Assembly: GCA_036557785.1 (NCBI GenBank) | Contig: DATBGZ010000032.1 | Coordinates: 9,643 to 73,642 of the forward strand | Direction of reading: 5' to 3' | Source: DATBGZ01 sp036557785 | GTDB lineage: Bacteria > Actinomycetota > Actinomycetes > Mycobacteriales > Micromonosporaceae | Length of the DNA: 64,000 nucleotides | Shown: one piece after another, positions 33,383 through 41,923 of the stretch | Layout: every line of letters begins with the position of its first letter | Numbering within the stretch: position 1 is the stretch's first letter | The notes under the pieces: generated by a model | What the model was told of the DNA's origin: nothing | Database searches by the model: none | Seen by the model: only the letters and a program-made list of their open reading frames with translations | Position numbers and translations under genes: made by a program

Positions 33383-35100
33383 CACAGGCCCGCCTCCTCG
33401 GGGGGAGGTACCAGGTCGGAGAGCTGCTCGGATATGGCGGCATGGCGGAAGTGCACCGTGGCCGTGACCTGCGCCTGGGTCGCGATGTGGCGATCAAGAT
33501 GCTCCGCACGGACCTCGCCCGGGACGACACGTTCCAGATCCGGTTCCGCCGCGAGGCCCAGAACGCCGCCTCGCTGAACCACCCGGCGATCGTCGCGGTG
33601 TACGACACGGGCGAGGAGCGGGGATCCAGCGGCGAGTCACTGCCGTACATCGTCATGGAGTTCGTGAACGGCCGCACCCTCAAGGAGTTGCTGCAGGTCG
33701 AGGGTCGGCTCATGCCGCGCCGTGCGCTGGAGATCGTGGCCGAGATCTGCTCGGCGCTGGAGTTCAGCCACCGGCACGGCATCATCCACCGCGACATCAA
33801 GCCCGGCAACGTGATGCTCACCCAGACCGGCCAGATCAAGGTCATGGACTTCGGCATCGCCCGTGCGCTGGCCAACAGCGGCTCGACGATGACGCAGACC
33901 TCAGCGGTGATCGGCACCGCGCAGTACCTGTCGCCCGAGCAGGCGCGCGGCGAGGCGGTCGACGCCCGCAGCGACGTCTACGCCACGGGGTGCGTGCTCT
34001 ACGAGCTGCTCACGGGCCAGCCGCCGTTCGTCGGCGACAGCCCGGTGAGCGTGGCGTATCAGCACGTCCGGGAGGATGCCCGGCCGCCGAGCCTGCTCAA
34101 CCGGGACGTGCCGCCGCCCATCGACGCCGTGGTGCTCAAGGCTCTGGCGAAGAACCCGCACAACCGGTACCAGAGCGCCGCGGAGATGCGCGCCGACGTG
34201 CTGCGCGCCGCCCAGGGACGGCCCGTCTACGCCGAACCGGTCCAGGTCGACGAGCACGGCGCGACCCGCATGCTGCGGCCGCCACCGGGCGGTCGGCCGG
34301 TGGCCGGCCGGCCAGGGGGCCAGCGCCGAGCGAACCCGAACTGGGCGGTCTGGGGCCTCATCGGGCTCGCGGTGCTCGCCGTGATCACCCTGATCGTGGG
34401 CCTGATCATCTCGCAGAACCCTGGCCAGAAGACGGTGCCGCCGCTGGTCGGTCAGGACAAACAGCAGGCCGACGTGCTCCTGCAGCAGCAGGGTCTGCGG
34501 CCCGAGCCCGAGTCCAGGACCGACCCGACCTGCGCCCAGAACCAGGTGCTGAGCCAGGATCCGCTGCCGAACACCAAGGTGAATCCGGGCTCGACCGTCC
34601 ACTACGTGTGGTGCGCCGGCGCCGGCGAGACGACGGTCCCGGCCATCGCGAAGGGGACGTCCCAGGAGGCGGCGACGCAGGCGCTACAGACCGCCAACCT
34701 GACCGTCGGTGAGCTCGTTCCGGTCGACAGCGCCTACCCCGAGGGGACAGTTGTCGATACCGACCCGCCGGCCGGTCAGCCGGAGGCGGGGGGCACGCCG
34801 GTGAAGCTGAAGGTCTCGAAGGGCAACTTCAAGTTCATGCCGAATCTCATCGGCAAGACCGAGGCCGACGCCAGGGTGATCCTCGGGTACGAGGGATTCA
34901 CCGCGGACCCCAAGGTGCTGCACGCCTACGCGCCGGCGGGGACCGATCCAGCCAAGTACGGGTTGGTGGACGACCAGAACCCGGCGCAGAACACGGAGTG
35001 GGACCCGACCAAGCGGGTCACGATCCGCATCCTCGATCCGCCACCGACCACCACGCCACCGACGACGGACACGACGACGACCGAGCCGCCGCCGCCGTAG
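33379..35100 (+). CDS. pknB: Ser/Thr protein kinase PknB with three PASTA domains
   Basis: Receptor-like kinase that senses muropeptides or lipid II and phosphorylates cell-wall regulators. Of 573 residues, the kinase domain occupies about 1-270 (LLGYGGMAEVHRG, Lys40 in VAIKML, HRDIKPGN with Asp139, DFG with Asp157). The activation loop TMTQTSAVIGTAQYLSPEQ carries the two Thr residues phosphorylated in mycobacterial PknB. One span (about 322-346) precedes three PASTA repeats, beginning KTVPPLVGQ, TTVPAIAKG and FKFMPNLIG. M. tuberculosis PknB has four. A Thr/Pro tail ends the protein. Confidence 0.96.
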   Translation: MTQARLLGGRYQVGELLGYGGMAEVHRGRDLRLGRDVAIKMLRTDLARDDTFQIRFRREAQNAASLNHPAIVAVYDTGEERGSSGESLPYIVMEFVNGRTLKELLQVEGRLMPRRALEIVAEICSALEFSHRHGIIHRDIKPGNVMLTQTGQIKVMDFGIARALANSGSTMTQTSAVIGTAQYLSPEQARGEAVDARSDVYATGCVLYELLTGQPPFVGDSPVSVAYQHVREDARPPSLLNRDVPPPIDAVVLKALAKNPHNRYQSAAEMRADVLRAAQGRPVYAEPVQVDEHGATRMLRPPPGGRPVAGRPGGQRRANPNWAVWGLIGLAVLAVITLIVGLIISQNPGQKTVPPLVGQDKQQADVLLQQQGLRPEPESRTDPTCAQNQVLSQDPLPNTKVNPGSTVHYVWCAGAGETTVPAIAKGTSQEAATQALQTANLTVGELVPVDSAYPEGTVVDTDPPAGQPEAGGTPVKLKVSKGNFKFMPNLIGKTEADARVILGYEGFTADPKVLHAYAPAGTDPAKYGLVDDQNPAQNTEWDPTKRVTIRILDPPPTTTPPTTDTTTTEPPPP

Positions 35101-35135
35101 TTCCCGGCAGCGCCGTGTCTCCGTCGGTCGGCGGG

Positions 35136-35807
35136 TCAGGCGAAGGCCGCGACCCGCCGTGCCTCGACCTCGGCGGCCAGCGCCGGGGCCCGGTCGAGTG
35201 CCGAGGCGTGACCCAGGCCGTCGAGCCAGTTGGCGAGCATCAGGTGCCCGCCCTGAGTGAGCACGGACTCCGGATGGAACTGCACGCCCTCCAGGGGCAG
35301 GCTCCGGTGGCGCATCGCCATGACCGTGCCGGTCTCACCGCCGCTCGCCGCGGCGGGCGCGACCGTACGCCCGGTGACCTCGATCTCGTCCGGCAGCGTG
35401 GACTCCAGCACGGCCAGTGAGTGGTAGCGGGTCGCGGTGAACGGGTCGGGCAGGCCACGCAGGATTCCCGCGCCCTGGTGCGTGACGAGTGAGGTCTTGC
35501 CGTGCAAGAGCTGCGATGCCCGGGTCACCACGCCGCCGAAGGCCTCGCCGATCGCCTGATGGCCGAGGCAGACGCCCAGCATCGGGATCGCGTCGCCGTA
35601 CGTCGTGATGAGCGCCGGCATGATCCCGGCCCGGTCAGGCGTGCCGGGCCCCGGCGAGAGCAGAATCCCGTCGGGCCGCAGCCGTGCTACCTCGGCCAGG
35701 GTGATCTCGTCGTTGCGGTAGACCTCGCTGCCGACGTCGAGTTGGCCGAGGTAGTGCACGAGGTTGTAGACGAACGAGTCGTAATTGTCGATGACGAGCA
35801 CGCGCAT
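35136..35807 (-). CDS. pabA: glutamine amidotransferase, anthranilate/aminodeoxychorismate synthase component II
   Basis: Class I glutamine amidotransferase that supplies ammonia for anthranilate (tryptophan) or aminodeoxychorismate (folate) synthesis. The 223 residues begin MRVLVIDNYDSFVYNLVHYL. The catalytic Cys80 is in GVCLGHQAIGEAFGG and the His/Glu pair in GVQFHPES. The same position downstream of pknB is annotated trpG (Rv0013) in mycobacteria; the orphan location here makes a PabA role likely but unproven. ATG 35807 has GGAGG 6 nt upstream. It is third in an operon behind the sortase and a small membrane protein. Confidence 0.93.
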   Translation of the reverse strand: MRVLVIDNYDSFVYNLVHYLGQLDVGSEVYRNDEITLAEVARLRPDGILLSPGPGTPDRAGIMPALITTYGDAIPMLGVCLGHQAIGEAFGGVVTRASQLLHGKTSLVTHQGAGILRGLPDPFTATRYHSLAVLESTLPDEIEVTGRTVAPAAASGGETGTVMAMRHRSLPLEGVQFHPESVLTQGGHLMLANWLDGLGHASALDRAPALAAEVEARRVAAFA

Positions 35808-35824
35808 TGCCGGCCTCCGACGCG

Positions 35825-35986
35825 TCAAGGCGAGGTGATCTGCGCATCCTCGAACGGGAGCAGGTGCTCCGCGGCGGGGAAGGCCCAGAACCACAGCAGG
35901 GCCGCTGCCGTCGCCGCGAGCAGCACCGATCCGACGATCTTTCCGGGCAGCCCGAACGGCAGCTTACGCCAGATCCACCCGTACAT
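35825..35986 (-). CDS. small single-span membrane protein
   Basis: A 53-residue protein starting MYGWIWRKLPFGLPGKI, with one membrane span (VGSVLLAATAAALLWFWAFP) and the tail FEDAQITSP. ATG 35986 has GGGAGG about 6 nt upstream. It sits between the sortase and pabA genes on the same strand, with 17-26 bp gaps, so the three are one transcription unit. Similar short proteins occur at this place in other actinomycetes. The function is unknown. Confidence 0.75.
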   Translation of the reverse strand: MYGWIWRKLPFGLPGKIVGSVLLAATAAALLWFWAFPAAEHLLPFEDAQITSP

Positions 35987-36012
35987 CGTTCGCCTCCCAG
36001 CCGCAGCGGCCG

Positions 36013-37077
36013 CTACTCGTTGAGCTCCGGCGGCCGGCCGGCGTCGTGCGGCTGCGTGTGGTCCAGCTTCGCGTGAACCACCAGCCGCTGGTAGTTGTTG
36101 AACTTCGGGTTGCAGGTCGTCATGGTGAGCATGGCGTCGGTCGGTGTTGCCCCGGGCTGCTCGGGCACGGGAGCCACCACCTCCACCGCGGTCGGTACCA
36201 CGACGAGCTGCTCGGTGACCCGGTAGATGTACCAGGTGTCCTTGGTCTCGACGACCACGGCGTCGCCGGGCCGCATCAGGTCGAGGTTCCAGAACACGGC
36301 GGAGATGCGGTGCCCGGCGACGGCGAAGTTGCCGGTCTGTCCTGGCATCGCGGTGCCCGGATAGTGTCCGGGCCCGCACTTGAGGTCGGGGGTGTCGACG
36401 CCCTCGACGACCGCCCAGTACTTGTTCAGCCGGGGCAGGTAGAGGCGCGCGATGGGCGTGCAGACCGGGGTGGGCCCCGCGGCCTGGCCGATGTTCTCGC
36501 CGTCGCCTGGCAGGGTCCCGGGGCCGGTGGTGGGCTGGACGGTCGGATCGTCGCCCTGCGCCCACTGCTGCTCGAGTTGGGCGTTGAGGTCGTTCTGGTG
36601 GCCGTTGACGATCAGCGCCGTCCCCCAGACCTCGTACGCGGCGAAGAGCAGCAGCACGAGGCCGACCGTGACCATGACCTCGCCCGTCGCGCGGACGCCG
36701 AGGCGCAGAGCCCGCGGCACGTCCCGGCCGTGCCGGCCGAAGTAGCGCTTGGCGCCGGTGGGCGTGTCGTAGGCGGCGGTCCGCCCGCGCCGGGCTGGGC
36801 CGCTCCCGTTCGCCCGGGCGCCATTCTTCCGAGCGGCGGCAACCGTACTGATGATCGCGGTGTCGGTGAGATCCGGCGGCGTCGCCGCAGACCCGTTCCC
36901 GGCGCCCTCGGCGAGCGCGCGGTCGATCGCGCGACGATCGATGAACGCCGTTTGCGCCGTTGAGAGGCTGATGACCGCGGTCTCGTCCGTGATCTTGGGG
37001 ATGACCATGGTGGAGTCGGGACCCTGCCCGTTCGGGGCGGTCCCGGGCGCGCCGTCTGCGGGGTTCGGGGGTGTCAT
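36013..37077 (-). CDS. class E sortase
   Basis: Membrane transpeptidase that links surface proteins to peptidoglycan. The 354 residues comprise a disordered cytoplasmic region, one span (GEVMVTVGLVLLLFAAYEVW) and the sortase domain, with catalytic His in FAVAGHRISAVFWNLD, Cys in MLTMTTCNPKF and Arg in NNYQRLVVHAKL. ATG 37077 is preferred. The 43 upstream in-frame codons (to ATG 37206) have about 63% GC3, well below that of the gene body. A promoter-like TCGACC-18-TACGTT also lies just before 37077. It is divergent from crgA. A possible substrate is the LPAPGTG protein at 22.3-22.9 kb. Confidence 0.92.
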   Translation of the reverse strand: MTPPNPADGAPGTAPNGQGPDSTMVIPKITDETAVISLSTAQTAFIDRRAIDRALAEGAGNGSAATPPDLTDTAIISTVAAARKNGARANGSGPARRGRTAAYDTPTGAKRYFGRHGRDVPRALRLGVRATGEVMVTVGLVLLLFAAYEVWGTALIVNGHQNDLNAQLEQQWAQGDDPTVQPTTGPGTLPGDGENIGQAAGPTPVCTPIARLYLPRLNKYWAVVEGVDTPDLKCGPGHYPGTAMPGQTGNFAVAGHRISAVFWNLDLMRPGDAVVVETKDTWYIYRVTEQLVVVPTAVEVVAPVPEQPGATPTDAMLTMTTCNPKFNNYQRLVVHAKLDHTQPHDAGRPPELNE

Positions 37078-37267
37078 GGCCGCGGACAACGTATCTCGCT
37101 GCCCCGGATCCGGTCGAGTGGGACGTCGCTCACCCGATACCACGTCCGCCCCCTCATCCCGCACGAGCCGTTGGCCGCCAGATGAACTAGTCTTGCGTAC
37201 GGCCATTATTCGTAGCGCCTCGGCGGCGCAGAACGTTGCTGGCCGCAGATTCCCTCAGGAGTGAGCC

Positions 37268-37552
37268 GTGCCGAAGTCGTCCGTCCGCAAGAAGAAGGTG
37301 TACACGCCGCCGGTCGAGCTGCGTCCCCAGGTCGCGGCCGCGACGCGTAAGCCCAGCCCGACGTGGGTGCCCGCCACCGCTGTCGGTCTGATCATCTTCG
37401 CGATCGCCTGGCTCGTCACCTACTACCTGACCTCCCAGTGGTGGGACCTGCCCGAGTCGTTCTGGTTCCTGGCGCGCATCCAGTGGTGGAACCTGATCAT
37501 CGGCTTCGGCGCCATGATCGGGGCGCTGGGGCTGCTGTCCCGCTGGCGCTGA
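37268..37552 (+). CDS. crgA: cell division protein CrgA
   Basis: Septation regulator of 94 residues that interacts with the divisome (FtsZ recruitment, FtsI, CwsA in mycobacteria; delays septation in Streptomyces). A basic N-terminus (MPKSSVRKKKVYTPP) is followed by two membrane spans (TAVGLIIFAIAWLVTYYL and IQWWNLIIGFGAMIGALGLL). The GTG start at 37268 has CCTCAGGAG close upstream. Its position next to the kinase, pabA and sortase cluster is conserved. Confidence 0.95.
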   Translation: MPKSSVRKKKVYTPPVELRPQVAAATRKPSPTWVPATAVGLIIFAIAWLVTYYLTSQWWDLPESFWFLARIQWWNLIIGFGAMIGALGLLSRWR

Positions 37553-37601
37553 GTCACCCACACCGGCCGCGTAAGTTACACGCGTGTGGTTTTCCCCAGG
37601 C

Positions 37602-37622
37602 TTGTCCACAGCCTGTGGACAA
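37602..37622. promoter_or_regulatory. inverted pair of DnaA-box-like 9-mers
   Basis: TTGTCCACA (37602-37610) and its exact inverse TGTGGACAA (37614-37622) are separated by GCC. TTGTCCACA is the preferred DnaA box in high-GC actinobacteria. The pair can also form a 9-bp hairpin about 50 nt after crgA, so a terminator role is an alternative. Confidence 0.5.
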
Positions 37623-37633
37623 CCGTCGCCTAC

Positions 37634-37650
37634 TCTGACTGCGAGTCAGA
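37634..37650. promoter_or_regulatory. 7-bp inverted repeat upstream of the Fe-S oxidoreductase
   Basis: TCTGACT (37634-37640) and AGTCAGA (37644-37650) flank GCG, forming an operator-like palindrome about 97 nt before the start of the EtfD-like gene. A possible -10 TACCGT (37657-37662) lies downstream, so a bound repressor would cover the -35 region. Confidence 0.4.
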
Positions 37651-37746
37651 TCACGTTACCGTCCAGTAGGCCGACGGCCTAGGCTCTGCCTGATCGGGGC
37701 CGGCCGTTCCCCGGTTGGGTCCCGAGAGCGCACGGAGGAACGCCCG

Positions 37747-40002
37747 ATGATGTGGTTGCGCCTGGCGGTCGGCCTGGGCGGCACCGCGGTCGCCTTCGCC
37801 GCAGCCGGACGCCGGGTGTGGTGGCTGTTCCGGTTGATCTCCTCTGGCCAGCCGGTCCATGGCCGCACAGCCGACATCCCGCGCCGCTTGCGCACCGAGC
37901 TCCGGGAGGTCATCGGGCAGCAGCGGCTGCTGCGCTGGTCGGTGCCGGGGCTGGCCCATGCCTTCACGTTCTGGGGCTTCCTCGTCCTGGGGCTGACCAT
38001 TCTCGAGGCGTATGGGGCGCTGTTCGACAAGGACTTCCACGTGCCGCTCATCGGCCGGTGGCGCCTGGTCGGATTCGTCGAGGACTTCTTCGCGGTCGCC
38101 GTGCTCGCCGGACTCGTGACGTTCACCATCCTGCGGCGCCGACAGGATCCGGCGAAGAAGGCGACCACCGGGTTGGATCGATCGTCACGCTTCTATGGCT
38201 CGCACCTCGGGGCGGCGTGGCGGATCCTCGGCATGATCTTCCTGGTCGTCGTCACCCTGCTGCTCTATCGCGGAGCGCAGGTGAACACGGGCGTGTTCCC
38301 CTTCGGCCACAGCTGGTGGTCCTTCGCCTCCCAGGCAACCTCGCGCGTGCTGCGTCCGCTCGGCGCGACCGCAAACGAGGTCGTCGAGACGGTCTTCGTG
38401 CTGGCCCAGGTCCTGGTGATCATGGCATTCCTGGTCATCGTCACCTACTCCAAGCACCTGCACATCGCTCTGGCGCCGATCAACGTGGCGACGAAGCGGG
38501 AGCGGTTGGCGCTCGGCCCGCTGCTGCCGATCGAGTCGGGCGGCAAGCCGGTGGACTTCGAGGATCCGAGCGAGGACGACGTCTTCGGCCGCGGGAAGAT
38601 CGAGGATTTTACCTGGAAGGGGATGCTCGACTTCGCCACCTGCACCGAGTGCGGACGGTGTCAGTCGCAGTGCCCCGCCTGGAACACCGGCAAGCCGCTC
38701 TCGCCCAAACTCGTGATCATGGATTTGCGCGACCACCTGTTCGCGAAGGCGCCCTATCTCATCGGTGGCGCCGGCAAACCCGGGGCCGATGTCGACCTGA
38801 AGGCGCTGTTGCGGGACGCCGAGCAGGGCAGCGCACACGGCACCGACCACGGCGTGCCCGAGTCAGGCTTCGGCCGGGTCGTGGGCTCGGGCCCGGCACA
38901 GGCGCTGCGACCGCTGGTGGGCACCGTCGAGGTCGGTGGTGTCATCGACCCCGATGTGCTCTGGTCGTGCACGACGTGCGGCGCCTGCGTCGAGCAGTGC
39001 CCGGTCGATATCGAGCACGTCGACCACATCGTCGACATGCGTCGCTACCAGGTCCTGGTCGAGTCGAGCTTCCCCGCGGAGGCCGGCGTCATGCTGCGCA
39101 ACCTCGAGAACAAGGGCAACCCGTGGGGGGCCCAACCGAACACTCGCGCCGACTGGACGAAGGGGCTGGACTTCCCGGTCAAGCGGGTCGGGGAGACTGA
39201 CGAATGGGAGTACCTGTTCTGGGTCGGCTGCGCCGGTGCCTTCGACGACGGCGCGAAGAAGACCACGCGTGCCGTGGCGACGCTTCTGCATGAGGCCGGA
39301 GTCAGCTTCGCCATCCTGGGCGAGGGCGAGACCTGCACGGGCGACCCGGCCCGGCGGATGGGCAACGAGTTCGTCTACCAGATGCTCGCGAGGCAGAACG
39401 TGGAGACGCTCGACGAGGCGTTCGGGGAGGGCGAAAGCGCGCGAGCGAGAAAGATCGTCGCGACCTGCGCGCACTGCTTCAACACTCTCGCCAACGAGTA
39501 CGCCCAACTCGGCGGCTCCTACCAGGTCGTTCACCACACGCAGTTGCTCGACGATCTCGTAACGTCCGGCCGGCTCACCCCGGTCCGGCCGATCGAGGGC
39601 GGTGTCACGTACCACGACCCGTGTTACCTCGGCCGGCACAACCGGGTCTTCGCCCCGCCGCGCGACCTGCTGAGCGCCGTCACGGCGAACGGCGCCGCAG
39701 CCGGCGCCGATCCTCAGGCGGAGGGCTTCGTCGAGATGGGACGGTTCGCCGAGCGATCGTTCTGCTGTGGCGCCGGGGGTGCGCGCATGTGGATGGAGGA
39801 GCGCATCGGTAAGCGGATCAACATCGAGCGGACCGAGGAGGCGCTGGCCACGGGGGCGCGGACGATCGCGGCAGCGTGCCCGTTCTGCCTGACGATGCTC
39901 AGCGACGGCCTGACCCAGAAGCAGGCGACCGGAGAGGCGGGCAGCGACACCGAGGTGGTCGATGTCGCGACCGTGCTGCTGCGGGCGGTCAAGCCGGCCT
40001 GA
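37747..40002 (+). CDS. membrane-bound Fe-S oxidoreductase, EtfD-like (heterodisulfide reductase-related)
   Basis: Probable ETF:menaquinone oxidoreductase related to mycobacterial EtfD (Rv0338c), which moves electrons from acyl-CoA dehydrogenases via ETF to the respiratory chain. The 751 residues start with five or so membrane spans related to nitrate reductase gamma subunits. Two 4Fe-4S motifs follow: CTECGRCQSQCP (from residue 299) and CTTCGACVEQCP (from 408). Two cysteine-rich CCG domains come next (WVGCAGAF, ATCAHCFNTL, YHDPCYLGRHN, SFCCGAGGARMWMEERIGKR). ATG 37747 has GGAGG 8 nt upstream. The acyl-CoA dehydrogenase at 17 kb is a plausible electron donor pathway. Confidence 0.88.
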   Translation: MMWLRLAVGLGGTAVAFAAAGRRVWWLFRLISSGQPVHGRTADIPRRLRTELREVIGQQRLLRWSVPGLAHAFTFWGFLVLGLTILEAYGALFDKDFHVPLIGRWRLVGFVEDFFAVAVLAGLVTFTILRRRQDPAKKATTGLDRSSRFYGSHLGAAWRILGMIFLVVVTLLLYRGAQVNTGVFPFGHSWWSFASQATSRVLRPLGATANEVVETVFVLAQVLVIMAFLVIVTYSKHLHIALAPINVATKRERLALGPLLPIESGGKPVDFEDPSEDDVFGRGKIEDFTWKGMLDFATCTECGRCQSQCPAWNTGKPLSPKLVIMDLRDHLFAKAPYLIGGAGKPGADVDLKALLRDAEQGSAHGTDHGVPESGFGRVVGSGPAQALRPLVGTVEVGGVIDPDVLWSCTTCGACVEQCPVDIEHVDHIVDMRRYQVLVESSFPAEAGVMLRNLENKGNPWGAQPNTRADWTKGLDFPVKRVGETDEWEYLFWVGCAGAFDDGAKKTTRAVATLLHEAGVSFAILGEGETCTGDPARRMGNEFVYQMLARQNVETLDEAFGEGESARARKIVATCAHCFNTLANEYAQLGGSYQVVHHTQLLDDLVTSGRLTPVRPIEGGVTYHDPCYLGRHNRVFAPPRDLLSAVTANGAAAGADPQAEGFVEMGRFAERSFCCGAGGARMWMEERIGKRINIERTEEALATGARTIAAACPFCLTMLSDGLTQKQATGEAGSDTEVVDVATVLLRAVKPA

Positions 40003-40027
40003 GGGGGCCCGACCCGCGCTGCGCCGG

Positions 40028-40261
40028 CTAGGAGCCGCTGCCGAAGAGCAGCGTGATCACCCCGACGATGAGAGCCGCGATGATCACGCCGGTGAGGACC
40101 GCCCGGCGCAGCTCGGTCATGGCGGTCTCCTTGGCCTTGGGGACGGCGGCCTTGGCGGTGTTGAGGTCCTTGCGGGAGCGGCGCGCACGCTCGGTGTTCC
40201 GGCCGAGGAACACGCCCGCGACGAGGCCGACGGCGATGACGCCGAGGATCATCTCGCGCAC
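40028..40261 (-). CDS. small two-span membrane protein
   Basis: A 77-residue protein. An N-terminal span (MILGVIAVGLVAGVFLGRN) is followed by a basic middle (ERARRSRKDLNTAKAAVPK) and a second span (AVLTGVIIAALIVGVITLLFG). GTG 40261 is placed 6 nt after a perfect GGAGG; ATG 40264 is three bases earlier and too close to it. It converges with the preceding EtfD-like gene. Function is unknown. The 220 bp to the next gene show no other clear feature. Confidence 0.65.
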   Translation of the reverse strand: MREMILGVIAVGLVAGVFLGRNTERARRSRKDLNTAKAAVPKAKETAMTELRRAVLTGVIIAALIVGVITLLFGSGS

Positions 40262-40482
40262 CATTCACCTCCCCAGCCCCAGGCGTCACGTGATCGACAG
40301 CATCGCCTGTTTTCCAGGTGTCGACAAGTCCGCTCGTATGTGGACTGACCCGTCCACGGGGACCAGCGAACGGCGCGGGCCCCGGTGGCTGTGTCAGAAT
40401 CGCTGCCAGGTGACTACCGGCGCCCAGCAGCATCGCAGCGCGAGCCAGGCAGCGGGCGCGGGCGCCGCAAGGAGAAAGAACC

Positions 40483-41895
40483 ATAGACGCCGGGGCCTTA
40501 TCGGTCGTACTGCCGTTGCTGGCGTTCGTCGTGCTCACCGCCGGCAACGCGTTCTTCGTCGCTGCCGAGTTCTCCCTCGTCACGGTCGACCGCGCCGCCA
40601 TCGACGCGCAGGCACAGGCGGGTGATCCGGTCGCCCGCACGGTTCGCCGGGCCGTGCGGCACCTGTCGTTCCAGCTCTCCGGCGCACAGCTCGGCATCAC
40701 GATCACGGCTCTGCTCACGGGTTACCTCGCCGAGCCCGCGTTGGCCCGGTTGTTCCACCCGGTGGTCGCGTTCCTGGGCGGCGCGGCCGACTCGGCAGCC
40801 GGCTTCCTGGCCCTGGCCCTCGCCACGGTGCTCTCGATGCTCTTCGGCGAGCTGGTGCCGAAGAACGCGGCGATCGCCCGGCCCATGGCCATCGCCCGAC
40901 GCACCGCCGGCCCCATGCGGGTCTTCTCGTCCGTCTTCGCGTGGCTCATCCGTCTGCTCAACGGGTCCGCGAACACGCTCGTGCGCCGCCTCGGCGTCGA
41001 GCCGCAGGAGGAGCTCGCGAGTGCCCGCTCGCCGGAGGAGCTCGGCCTGCTCGCGGCGTACTCGGCGAAGGCGGGTGCCCTGCCCGAGCAGACGGCGGTG
41101 CTGCTGCGGCGCACGATCCGGTTCGGCGACAAGCGCGCGGCAGAGGCGATGACGCCACGGGTCGACGTCGTCGGCGTCGCGGCAGAGGAGTCGGTGGCGC
41201 GGATGCTCGACCTGGCCCGGCAGACCGGCAAGAGCCGGTTCCCGGTCTACGCGAAGACGCTGGACTCGGTCGTCGGCGTGGTGGGCGTGATCGATGCGTT
41301 GCGGGTGCCGGTCGCGGCCCGGAGCAGCACGCCCGTACGGGCGGTGGCGCGCGAGCCAGTCCTCGTCCCCGAGTCGCTCGACCTGGACGGCGTGCTGGCG
41401 GCGCTGCAGGCCGCCGGCGCCGACGTCGCGATCGTGGTGGATGAGTACGGCGGCACGGACGGCATGGTCACCGTCGAGGACCTGGTCGAGGAGCTCGTGG
41501 GCGACATCGCCGACGAGCATGACGTGCAGAGCCCGGTCCTCGGCGCGCTCGCCCCTCCGCCCGGCGTGGGCGAGGACATCGCCGCCGGTGACTGGCCCGG
41601 GGTCGACAGCCACGCCGGCGCGGAGGTGACTGTGGCGGGCGGTCCGCCGACCTGGCTTGTCGACGGCGTCCTGCGAGAGGACGAGCTCTACGACATCACG
41701 GGGTTCCGGCTGCCCGAGGGGCCGTACGAGACGCTCGCGGGCTTCCTGATGGCGCGGCTCGGGCACATTCCGGCCGACGGCGAGAGCGTCTCCGTCGAGG
41801 GCGGGTGGGAGTTCACGGTCGTCGCGGTCCAGCGGCGCCGCGTGGCCCAGGTCCGCGTCGTCGGGCCCGAGCCCGAGGAGGAGGAGCAGCCATGA
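40483..41895 (+). CDS. CNNM/DUF21 and CBS domain membrane protein (CorC/hemolysin family)
   Basis: Putative divalent-cation (Mg2+/Co2+) transporter of about 470 residues. A DUF21/CNNM membrane domain (LTAGNAFFVAAEFSLVTVDR, GAQLGITITALLTGYLAEPA, LFGELVPKNAAIARP) is followed by a CBS pair (EAMTPRVDVVGV, SRFPVYAKTLDSVVGVV, IVVDEYGGTDGMVTVEDLVE) and a C-terminal CorC domain. No ATG or GTG opens the frame. AAGGAG (40469-40474) sits 8 nt before ATA 40483, and a start there gives the family's usual N-terminus, so I place the start there. TTG 40516 is the conventional alternative. A second paralogue follows directly. Confidence 0.9.
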   Translation: MDAGALSVVLPLLAFVVLTAGNAFFVAAEFSLVTVDRAAIDAQAQAGDPVARTVRRAVRHLSFQLSGAQLGITITALLTGYLAEPALARLFHPVVAFLGGAADSAAGFLALALATVLSMLFGELVPKNAAIARPMAIARRTAGPMRVFSSVFAWLIRLLNGSANTLVRRLGVEPQEELASARSPEELGLLAAYSAKAGALPEQTAVLLRRTIRFGDKRAAEAMTPRVDVVGVAAEESVARMLDLARQTGKSRFPVYAKTLDSVVGVVGVIDALRVPVAARSSTPVRAVAREPVLVPESLDLDGVLAALQAAGADVAIVVDEYGGTDGMVTVEDLVEELVGDIADEHDVQSPVLGALAPPPGVGEDIAAGDWPGVDSHAGAEVTVAGGPPTWLVDGVLREDELYDITGFRLPEGPYETLAGFLMARLGHIPADGESVSVEGGWEFTVVAVQRRRVAQVRVVGPEPEEEEQP

Positions 41896-41923
41896 CGCCC
41901 GCTGAGCCGAGGTGGCTGGCGCC

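Noticed and set aside
37078..37206. N-terminal extension of the sortase to ATG 37206
   Set aside because: GC at third codon positions in this stretch is about 63%, well below that of the gene body, and a promoter-like element lies inside it.
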